A DNA stretch of 15,300 nt from Thermoplasmata archaeon (lineage in GTDB: Archaea > Thermoplasmatota > Thermoplasmata > Thermoplasmatales > Thermoplasmataceae). Position 1 is the stretch's first letter. The number at the start of each line of letters is the position of its first letter. The position numbers and the translations under genes were made by a program. Under the pieces are notes generated by a model, which was not told where the DNA came from, made no database searches, and saw only the letters and a program-made list of their open reading frames with translations. This document shows, one piece after another, positions 1 through 5,452 of the stretch. The DNA is taken from assembly GCA_021797025.1 (NCBI GenBank), contig JAKAAK010000014.1, positions 1 through 15,300 of the forward strand, read 5' to 3'.

Positions 1-53
1 CGATGAAACATGGAAGAGACCCTTAGATCTGGGTTCAAATCCCAGTGCTTCCA
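1..53 (+). tRNA. 3' portion of a tRNA gene, probable integration (att) site
   Basis: A clear T-arm is visible: CTGGG (29-33), loop TTCAAAT (34-40) and CCCAG (41-45). It is followed by a possible acceptor 3' strand TGCTTCC (46-52) and discriminator A (53); no CCA is encoded. The 5' half lies outside the window, so amino-acid identity cannot be read. The bases before the T-arm do not form a normal anticodon arm with a 5-base variable loop. This suggests a long variable arm, an intron, or a 3'-only att copy left by integration. The integrase gene begins its reading into this segment from the other strand, which is the classical layout of a tRNA-targeted archaeal element. Confidence 0.6.
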
Positions 54-954
54 CTACATTAGGGTCAGCCCCCAACTGCTCCCACTCAAAATCCGTCATT
101 TGCCGATTGAGGCGAAATAAGGCCTCCACGCTTTCTTTTACAGCTTCTCCAACCTCTTTTTGTGTTAGATGTGTGTACCTGGTTGTGGTCTCAATGCGGG
201 CATGGCCTACCAGGATTTGAACCCGCCGTATGTCCACACCAAGCCGTACCAGTGTCGTGGCGTAGTAGTGTCTGAAACTATGAGGATGAATATCTGGAAC
301 ACCACTGTGAACCCCAATATACTTGATTATCTGCCTTAATTTGTTGTAATTATACCTTCCTGTCCTGGTAGTGAACAATGCCCTGGAATCGCTGTGGTAC
401 CTGTACTTTTCAATGTATTCATCGACTTCTGCCGTAAGCTTTCCGGGCAATGGCACCGTTCTATCCTTTTCTCCCTTTTCTGACCTTATATATAATGTAG
501 AATTTTTATAATCTTCCAGGTTTGCATGTATGAGCTCGCCGGCTCTCATGCCTGTAGCTATAAGCATGTCCATTATGCATAGGTTCCTTGCCCAGGTGTA
601 TTTATCCTTCCGAGAAAGGCAGAACTCCCTCATTCTCTGTATATCTCCGGGCTCCGGTATAAACGGGTCTGGATCCGGCTCTTTCTTTAATACTGGCAAA
701 TCATCCTTCGATATTGGCTTCCCGATGTATTTGCACCAGTGTGATAGGTCTGATATTTCCAGCCTTACCGATTTCTTTTTCAAGCCGGATCGCAGGCGCA
801 TTTCAACATAGGAATATATTTCGCCTATATCGGGTTCATTTACATTGATATGGTTTTCCAGCATGCGTATTCTTCTCTCCCTTCTCTCAGCTGTTGATAT
901 CTGATCCCCGTGACTGATAAGGTAAGAAACAAACTTAGGATACTTGAGGTTCAT
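1..954 (-). CDS. tyrosine recombinase / element integrase (3' end runs off the window)
   Basis: This is an open frame of 318 codons from ATG at 954 to the window edge, with no stop reached. It is a site-specific recombinase that would insert and excise the element at the tRNA gene. The catalytic set is visible: Arg137 in TGMRAGEL, a Lys in EKGEKDRTVPLP (159-170), His225 and Arg228 in HSFRH, His251 in LVGHARI, and the nucleophile Tyr260 in TRYTHL. Residues 1-100 form the SAM-like core-binding part. The start is chosen because its ATG overlaps the stop of the upstream AbrB-like gene (ATGA, 954-951), implying translational coupling. The last 20 codons are antisense to the tRNA T-arm, giving the LGFEPRS reading typical of such overlaps. 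The integrase therefore resembles SSV-type enzymes whose att site lies inside the gene, but here at the C-terminus, leaving all catalytic residues intact. Its true stop is unseen. Confidence 0.9.
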   Translation of the reverse strand, partial: MNLKYPKFVSYLISHGDQISTAERRERRIRMLENHINVNEPDIGEIYSYVEMRLRSGLKKKSVRLEISDLSHWCKYIGKPISKDDLPVLKKEPDPDPFIPEPGDIQRMREFCLSRKDKYTWARNLCIMDMLIATGMRAGELIHANLEDYKNSTLYIRSEKGEKDRTVPLPGKLTAEVDEYIEKYRYHSDSRALFTTRTGRYNYNKLRQIIKYIGVHSGVPDIHPHSFRHYYATTLVRLGVDIRRVQILVGHARIETTTRYTHLTQKEVGEAVKESVEALFRLNRQMTDFEWEQLGADPNVVEALGFEPRSKGLFHVSS

Positions 955-1139
955 AACTCTGCCCCCTGGGTATTATAATCTTTCTGGCTGAGAATTTCTA
1001 TGATTTTCCCACTTTTTATCAAAATTATGTCTTCCAAGTTATTCCACTTTAGTTCCTGAACTAGCCCTAGAGGAATATATATCCTTGCAGCTCCCGATTT
1101 GTCTAAATAGCATTTACCAACCTTTAATGTTTTTTTCAT
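951..1139 (-). CDS. small AbrB/SpoVT-type DNA-binding regulator (62 aa)
   Basis: The 62-residue protein has the swapped-hairpin AbrB look: VGKCYLDKSGAARIYIP, then a short LVQELKW segment and an alternating strand IILIKSGKIIEIL. Proteins of this type bind DNA as dimers, often repress their own promoter, and in archaea are common as antitoxins or element regulators. The gene lies directly upstream of the integrase and overlaps it by ATGA, so the two are probably co-transcribed and the regulator may set integrase level. A TATA-like TATTTAAATA (1173-1182) lies about 35-43 bp upstream, and a palindromic site (1149-1162) lies only 10 bp from the start, which fits autoregulation. No toxin partner is adjacent, so an element regulator is the more likely role. 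Confidence 0.75.
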   Translation of the reverse strand: MKKTLKVGKCYLDKSGAARIYIPLGLVQELKWNNLEDIILIKSGKIIEILSQKDYNTQGAEL

Positions 1140-1255
1140 GTTATCACTTTACAATAGTGTAATTCAGAATTATATTTAAATATTTCCACTTTACATTAAT
1201 GTAAAATATATTATTAGACTAATTTTTATATTAAAATCATTTACACTATACATAA
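1140..1255. promoter_or_regulatory. divergent promoter region with three related palindromic operator-like sites
   Basis: Between two divergent genes there are three similar sites. TTACAATAGTGTAA (1149-1162) has arms TTACA/TGTAA. TTACATTAATGTAA (1191-1204) is a perfect 14-bp palindrome. TTACACTATACATAA (1241-1255) is a weaker copy that touches the ATG at 1256. The first two sit in the longer direct repeat CACTTTACA and are centred 42 bp apart, four helical turns. TATA-like boxes TATTTAAATA (1173-1182) for the leftward genes and TTTATATTA (about 1224-1232) for the rightward gene lie between them. Binding here could block both promoters. The likely binder is the AbrB-like protein or the winged-helix protein on either side; which one cannot be told from sequence. 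Confidence 0.65.
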
Positions 1256-1846
1256 ATGGAATTAATTAAAATACTCAGCCAAAAACATGCAATTTCAGTA
1301 TTGCTATTTCTTTTAGAGAGGGGAAGTGTTAAACAAAATGAATTGCTAGAAGTTATTCCAAGCAATTTAACAATTGAAAAACTTGGCACTTCTTTGAAAG
1401 ACGTGGGTTTAATAAATATTACACATCAAATAATGGGCCGTAAAATCTTTATATATTCCCTTTCAGAACGTGGCCATGCAGTGGCTCTAAAGCTTAAAGA
1501 AACACTAGAAACAGCTGAGGGAATCGATATTGGAGAAAATATACCGGAAGTTTCTCCTAACTACGATAGTCAATTTAGAAATCTATCCAAGTATGGCAGT
1601 TTAAATGTTTTTGATGACAACATAGCAATGAGGGAGATTAATTTTGATGGTGCTGGCCATGACCGTGTAGTCTTTGTCTATGTAAAACTTAACGGAAACA
1701 ACATCATGCGGCTTTGGTGCGAAGTTGACCAGACATTCGAGTGTATGCATACAAAATATGCCTGGTCAATTCCAGATGTCCAGGCTATGGTGCAGAACCA
1801 GGTTTTAAAGAGGAATATTAAAAAGGCGGATTCTAATGGAAATTAA
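1256..1846 (+). CDS. winged-helix DNA-binding protein with an unrecognised C-terminal domain
   Basis: Residues 1-85 look like a winged helix-turn-helix of the MarR/HxlR/ArsR kind: helices around KILSQKHAISVLLFLLERG and VKQNELLEVIPSNL, a recognition-type helix, then a beta wing (GRKIFIYSLSERG). Residues 100-190 form a separate mixed alpha/beta part, with VVFVYVKLNGNNIMRLWCEV as strands, that I do not recognise; it may sense a ligand or contact the next protein. The start at 1256 fits a leaderless transcript from the TATA-like box near 1224-1232, and an operator-like repeat ends at the start codon. The gene overlaps the following one by 11 bp. It may be the operon's repressor, or the DNA-recognition subunit of a two-protein system. 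Confidence 0.75.
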   Translation: MELIKILSQKHAISVLLFLLERGSVKQNELLEVIPSNLTIEKLGTSLKDVGLINITHQIMGRKIFIYSLSERGHAVALKLKETLETAEGIDIGENIPEVSPNYDSQFRNLSKYGSLNVFDDNIAMREINFDGAGHDRVVFVYVKLNGNNIMRLWCEVDQTFECMHTKYAWSIPDVQAMVQNQVLKRNIKKADSNGN

Positions 1847-2729
1847 AAATGTTAACATTATACATATAGATGATAATGATAAACCGGCTCATTTGAAACC
1901 AACTCTTAAGATAAAATTTGAAATTTGGGACCTAAAACCTTCAGCAATTATATTTCAAGCATATGGAGACTTGTGCATTGATGACACCATTGTATCAAAA
2001 ATTTTTAGATATACTGTATATCCTAAGGACAAACCGGCAGGGCAAGATTATAAGAATAAAGGTCAGTATTTCCTTATGCAAGGATACGCAGAACTTGATA
2101 AAGAAAGCCTTGATTTCATAGAAAAAAGTCGAGATGCAGATGAATATAACGATATAAATTTTTCTACATCTGTAACTATCTCATATTTACAAAAATACAA
2201 TGCCAACTGGATTAATGGGTACCAACAAATGATACTTAAGCTGCCACCAGAATCAATAATAATAAAATCGTCAGATTGGGTAAATAAGTTTGCGCCGAGA
2301 TTTGGTATCGGCAACTTCTTGGTTTTGGAAATACCATTCTATAATGATTCGAGTAATAAGGTTATCAATGAAGCGTTGAAATTAATAGGTGAAGCTGAAA
2401 AAGATTATAGGGCTTGGAATTCCAAGGCTGTACTTTTCAAATGCAGGGATGCAGTGGAATTGTTGGAAAGTACAATAAGTAAAGATAGTGGTGCTTGGAA
2501 GAAATTCCACCGTATCGTGGAAGAAGGTGATAAAGGATTATTCGGTTTTCTCTCCCTTGGAGGGCATAAACTGCCTCGAAAGAAAGGCAGCGATAATGAA
2601 GCAAAACCATTGGAGATAAAAGACCTTAATCCGGAAATAAAACAATACGATGCAGAAGCTGCATTGTATTTCACCAAAATTCTAGTAAAGTATGCGGCTG
2701 AGCTGCTAAAGGAGGATATGGCGGAATAA
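1836..2729 (+). CDS. 297-residue protein of unknown function, beta-rich N-terminus and HEPN-like helical C-terminus
   Basis: I cannot name this family. Residues 1-170 are rich in alternating strands (LKPTLKIKFEIWDL, NFSTSVTISYL, GNFLVLEIPFY). Residues 175-215 form helices with KVINEALKLIGEAEKDYRA and KAVLFKCRDAVELLE, and residues 265-295 add a final helix pair (DAEAALYFTKILVKYAAELL). The helical part resembles HEPN-type domains, often RNases or nucleotidyltransferase partners in defence modules, but a clean RX4-6H motif is not evident; the nearest candidates are Arg204 and His225. The start codon sits within the end of the winged-helix gene, with AAGGCGG about 6 bp upstream as a possible ribosome site. 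Overlap and shared strand argue for one operon and possibly a complex. A broken restriction-enzyme gene begins 2 bp downstream. Confidence 0.7.
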   Translation: MEIKNVNIIHIDDNDKPAHLKPTLKIKFEIWDLKPSAIIFQAYGDLCIDDTIVSKIFRYTVYPKDKPAGQDYKNKGQYFLMQGYAELDKESLDFIEKSRDADEYNDINFSTSVTISYLQKYNANWINGYQQMILKLPPESIIIKSSDWVNKFAPRFGIGNFLVLEIPFYNDSSNKVINEALKLIGEAEKDYRAWNSKAVLFKCRDAVELLESTISKDSGAWKKFHRIVEEGDKGLFGFLSLGGHKLPRKKGSDNEAKPLEIKDLNPEIKQYDAEAALYFTKILVKYAAELLKEDMAE

Positions 2730-2731
2730 CC

Positions 2732-3271
2732 ATGGCAAGCCAAAAAAAATTTGCACTCAGTGATTTTGGCGCATCGCCTGACCAGATTAGGGAAGCGTTC
2801 CTTTCCATAGCTGGCAATAACCCGATGCTTGAAGATTTAGGCTATATCCTTGAGGTCGGGATAAGCAATATGCCATTGTTCCCACAGATCTTATTAGGTG
2901 GGAATGCAACCTATTCCGACTACCTGTCGAAATAGGCAAAAGGGTATATGGACGCTGCCAGGAACCCCCCAAACTCCCGCAAGGCCTCCCCCAAGGGAAG
3001 CTGCTCAGATCCAGCCATCCAGTCGATTGTCCAGATTGCCACCGGGGTTGATGCTGACTTTGCCATGCGGCTGATTGCATACCACAACCTGTTCATGAGC
3101 GCGGAAAACATCAAGGGCAGCCTTTTAGAGGAATACATAGGAACAAATATCCGCCCTTATGGGTGGCTATGGTGCAGGGGGCACGTCTTCAGGGCAGTAG
3201 ACTTTTGCACAACATACGGCTCTGTGCTCCTGCATGTCATCTTTTACTTTATCAAACTTTGTGCCACTTAA
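2732..3271 (+). pseudogene. decayed SinI/AvaII-like type II restriction endonuclease, in-frame TAG and lost 3' end
   Basis: One reading frame runs from ATG 2732 to 3271 and is interrupted once, by TAG at 2933-2935; the halves on each side are in the same frame. After the stop it keeps segments I associate with the SinI/AvaII/Eco47I restriction family, which cuts GGWCC-type sites: PNSRKASPKGS, DPAIQSIV, LFMSAENIKGSLLEEYI and YGWLWCRGHVFRAVDFC. Similarity appears to end at about TTYGSVLL (3212-3232), just before the catalytic region would be expected. The remaining codons (VIFYFIKLCAT) look like read-through of the neighbouring antisense gene. Both lesions make an active enzyme unlikely. It starts 2 bp after the preceding gene with GGCGG nearby, so it may once have been part of that operon. 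The family call is from recalled motifs. Confidence 0.7.
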
Positions 3272-3568
3272 CATGTCTTCAGAGAATTCGCCTGGGTCGA
3301 AGAGATAGCGCGTGCCCGGGTCAGCATATGTCTCCCTGGCATTTTGCCACAGCTCGTTGGCATCCCTCATGTAGTCCAATGCAACAACCATTGTTATGAA
3401 GCGTACGTGCTCCAATGACCTTTTTTCCACCCCTTCCGGCAGTGCATCCTCCGGCATCTCCTTATGCCCGAGTATCCCTCCGTCTGCAAGTGCAGGTATA
3501 AGCATGTCCGCGAGTTTCCTTCCCCGATCCGCGTGCACCTGCAGGTTTAAGCCTTTTGCCTTTTCCAT
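3167..3568 (-). pseudogene. 3'-truncated gene of unknown function (133 codons)
   Basis: The reading frame starts at ATG 3568, with a TATA-like TTTAAA (3591-3596) about 25 bp upstream, which is normal for a leaderless archaeal gene. Residues 1-117 look like a genuine mostly helical protein (LADMLIPALADGGIL, RFITMVVALDYMRDANELW, ARETYADPGTRYLFDP, KVKDDMQEHR); I cannot name the family. The last 17 or so codons are antisense to the restriction-enzyme remnant, which looks authentic on the plus strand. The true C-terminus therefore appears lost and replaced by whatever the junction supplied. It converges tail to tail with that remnant, and the two lost their 3' ends at the same place (about 3218-3240). 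The first part could still be expressed as a truncated product. Confidence 0.6.
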
Positions 3569-3779
3569 GGCTATATAATTGGACGTTGTATTTAAAAGTA
3601 GCTAGGTTAAATTTCCTATTATGAAGTGCAGGGCCTTGAAAATACATGCGCATGGAATTGCAAATGGCTTTTAGAGATTAAAAAATTCATGTTGGCACGT
3701 TTTTATTTATTGCCTTTGCCACATTTGGTGCCATCCTTAAGCCCGATAACTTAATGCGTTTTGGCATATATCCATTTTT
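3569..3779. promoter_or_regulatory. divergent intergenic region upstream of the truncated minus gene and vsr
   Basis: The only clear element is the TATA-like TTTAAA at 3591-3596 facing left. For the rightward vsr gene, an AT-rich ATAACTTAATG (about 3747-3757) lies at roughly leaderless-promoter distance from ATG 3780; this is weak. No small gene, repeat or RNA structure was recognised in the rest. Confidence 0.35.
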
Positions 3780-4202
3780 ATGGATGCTGCTGCAAGATCA
3801 AGGGTAATGTCAAAGATAAAATCCAAGGATACGTCCCCGGAAATGGCGCTCAGGAGGGCTCTATGGCATTCTGGGATGCGTTGCCGTGTGCAATATGGGA
3901 AGGAAAGAATTGACATTGCATTCCCAGGGAAGAAGGTTGCGGTATTTGTAGACGGCTGCTTCTGGCATTCCTGCCCCATTCACGGGCGTATCCCAAAGTC
4001 AAACATAGAGTACTGGAAACCAAAGCTGGAAAGGAATGTCGAGAGGGCAAAGGAAAAGGATTCAAGGCTGGAGCAATCAGGATGGGCAGTCCTGCATTTC
4101 TGGGAGCATGATATCAAAAAGGATCCCAATAAATGCGTGGCGGAAATCATGAATTCGCCGAACATGTGGGCAATGGGCACAAAAATTAAAAAGAGACATT
4201 AA
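3780..4202 (+). CDS. vsr: Vsr-type very short patch repair endonuclease (140 aa)
   Basis: Vsr nicks DNA at T:G mismatches that arise when 5-methylcytosine deaminates, and so normally accompanies an m5C methyltransferase. The family pattern is clear: RSRVMSKIKSKDTSPE at the start, Asp45 in RIDIAFPG (equivalent of E. coli Asp51), the signature FVDGCFWHSCP (56-66), WKPKLERNVER, and GWAVLHFWEHD near the end. The length is normal. Aligned with E. coli Vsr, Asp58 stands at His64 (a common family variant) and His63 at His69. However, Ala90 stands where E. coli has Asp97 in NVERD, so activity may be reduced. The ATG at 3780 matches the usual family start. Its base composition resembles the broken restriction gene next door rather than the AT-rich methyltransferase operon, so its original partner may have been the lost modification enzyme. 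Confidence 0.9.
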   Translation: MDAAARSRVMSKIKSKDTSPEMALRRALWHSGMRCRVQYGKERIDIAFPGKKVAVFVDGCFWHSCPIHGRIPKSNIEYWKPKLERNVERAKEKDSRLEQSGWAVLHFWEHDIKKDPNKCVAEIMNSPNMWAMGTKIKKRH

Positions 4203-4377
4203 AAGCGCAAAGTTAAAAGGAATAAAGTTCTGGAAACTCATGGCAACAAGCTTCACTATCGCTTAGTTACTTTGTTGCGTCTTTGAGTTCAACCCTGTTT
4301 CTTAACTCTTTAGATTCTCGTTTTTTGATTATTCTGGAATTTTAGGCAATTTCAATTGCAGTTTGCAAAGCTTGACT
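4203..4377. terminator. convergent intergenic region with T-rich tract
   Basis: The region separates the ends of two convergent genes. The plus strand holds a T-rich run, CGTTTTTTGATTATT (about 4319-4333), suitable for archaeal pyrimidine-tract termination of vsr. No strong hairpin or small gene was recognised. Confidence 0.35.
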
Positions 4378-5436
4378 TTATCCCCTAAAAACGTTATTTC
4401 TGTTATACCTTAAATATTTTAGCCTTTTCTCGCTCAAAAATATAGGTTTTAAGGCATAACCCTTTAGGTAGGTTTTTAGGTCGTCCGACAATTTATCAGA
4501 CACCATAATCTTGCCATCATCTTCAAAAGAGATATACCCTAAGTCAAAAAGCATATCCATGTTTCTGCTTAACAATAAGCCATTATCTGAGTCGTATGCC
4601 TCATCTTTTGATGACCTAATGAATGGTTTAATGTGACTTGCTACCAATGAAGGATAATCCAGGTATTCTAACATACATTCCACCTTCCCTAATTTTTCTG
4701 AACTTTCTTCTTCCAATTGGTTTTTATAGATTCTGAATAGGTAAGGATCCCTCTTACGTTCTCTTTCTCTAAGATAATCCCCAAACTCTACTTGTGCGTC
4801 CTCTTTAAAATATAAATCCCCATCGACAAAAGCTAAGTTATCTAATTTATGCAGAATTGTATGCAAATGTCCTGCTTGGTTGTATTTCCTGTCTATAAAT
4901 TTTATATTGGTTGCGTTCGTTCTTGCTTTTGCCAATTCTTCCTTAGTTAGATAACCCCTGGGAAAATTGTTTATGTCTATGGTCATTAAAGCGGCAATGT
5001 CATCCTTGCTTAATTTCCCAACTTCTTCTAAAGTCTTTATTAAGAAGTTTATCTCTCTTTTATTGGAATCATTGGTAACGGATCGATTAAAACTTGAATT
5101 TGTATAAACAATTTTAGAAAAAACCGATCTCCTTCTTTTTCCTGTTTTGGCCTCTAAAAATCGAGGGGCATCATCGTGATATGATTTTAATTGAAAATTG
5201 ATAAAGCCCAATTTCACAAATTGATTTATGCTTTTACGGACAGAAGCCATATCTACTTTAGGGTAATTATTGTAGACTTCTTGCTGCAATGCAGTGAATA
5301 GCTCTGATGAAAACTGCGCTTTCCTATTTCTGTTTATGAAGTCTACAATAATTTTTAATGTGCCTATGAATCTCTCTCCGTCAATGTCGGAATATTCTAA
5401 AGTAATCTTCCAATAGTCCTCATATAGCTGAGCCAT
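4378..5436 (-). CDS. HNH restriction endonuclease of the type II system
   Basis: The last third is an HNH nuclease domain: LVASHIKPF (264-272, catalytic His268), DNGLLLS (284-290, Asn285) and MDMLFDLGYISF (293-304). This order is common in HNH restriction enzymes encoded beside DNA methyltransferases. Residues 1-240 hold no domain I recognise; they are helical with some winged-helix character (ASVRKSINQFVKLGFINFQL) and presumably read the target site. The family often has Cys residues before the nuclease core; only one (Cys254) is present, so a complete zinc-binding knuckle is not evident. The gene begins 16 bp after the methyltransferase stop, with AGGTGG about 9 bp before ATG 5436, so both are one operon and this is the likely cognate nuclease. 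The recognition site is not predictable here. Confidence 0.85.
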   Translation of the reverse strand: MAQLYEDYWKITLEYSDIDGERFIGTLKIIVDFINRNRKAQFSSELFTALQQEVYNNYPKVDMASVRKSINQFVKLGFINFQLKSYHDDAPRFLEAKTGKRRRSVFSKIVYTNSSFNRSVTNDSNKREINFLIKTLEEVGKLSKDDIAALMTIDINNFPRGYLTKEELAKARTNATNIKFIDRKYNQAGHLHTILHKLDNLAFVDGDLYFKEDAQVEFGDYLRERERKRDPYLFRIYKNQLEEESSEKLGKVECMLEYLDYPSLVASHIKPFIRSSKDEAYDSDNGLLLSRNMDMLFDLGYISFEDDGKIMVSDKLSDDLKTYLKGYALKPIFLSEKRLKYLRYNRNNVFRG

Positions 5437-5452
5437 GATAAATCCACCTAAA

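Noticed and set aside
1..53. Assigning a specific tRNA isotype
   Set aside because: The anticodon is not in the window and the bases before the T-arm do not form a standard anticodon arm, so any isotype would be a guess.
530..811. Plus-strand frame of 93 codons
   Set aside because: It is fully antisense to the integrase, whose motifs are unmistakable, and has no promoter-like sequence of its own.
1149..1204. The two palindromes as a CRISPR-like or IS terminal repeat
   Set aside because: Only short degenerate 14-bp units with irregular spacing are present, without spacers, cas genes or a transposase. Operators are the simpler reading.
951..1846. AbrB-like protein and winged-helix protein as a toxin-antitoxin pair
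   Set aside because: They are divergent, and neither has a toxin-like nuclease fold; shared operators point to regulation instead.
2405..2743. Minus-strand frame of 112 codons rich in Ser and Leu
   Set aside because: It is antisense to the 297-residue protein gene, which fits an operon with overlaps. The Ser/Leu richness is typical of mirror frames.
2933..2935. TAG as a read-through codon, for example pyrrolysine
   Set aside because: The same gene has also lost its 3' end, and no PYLIS-like structure or pyl gene is visible. A simple nonsense mutation explains it better.
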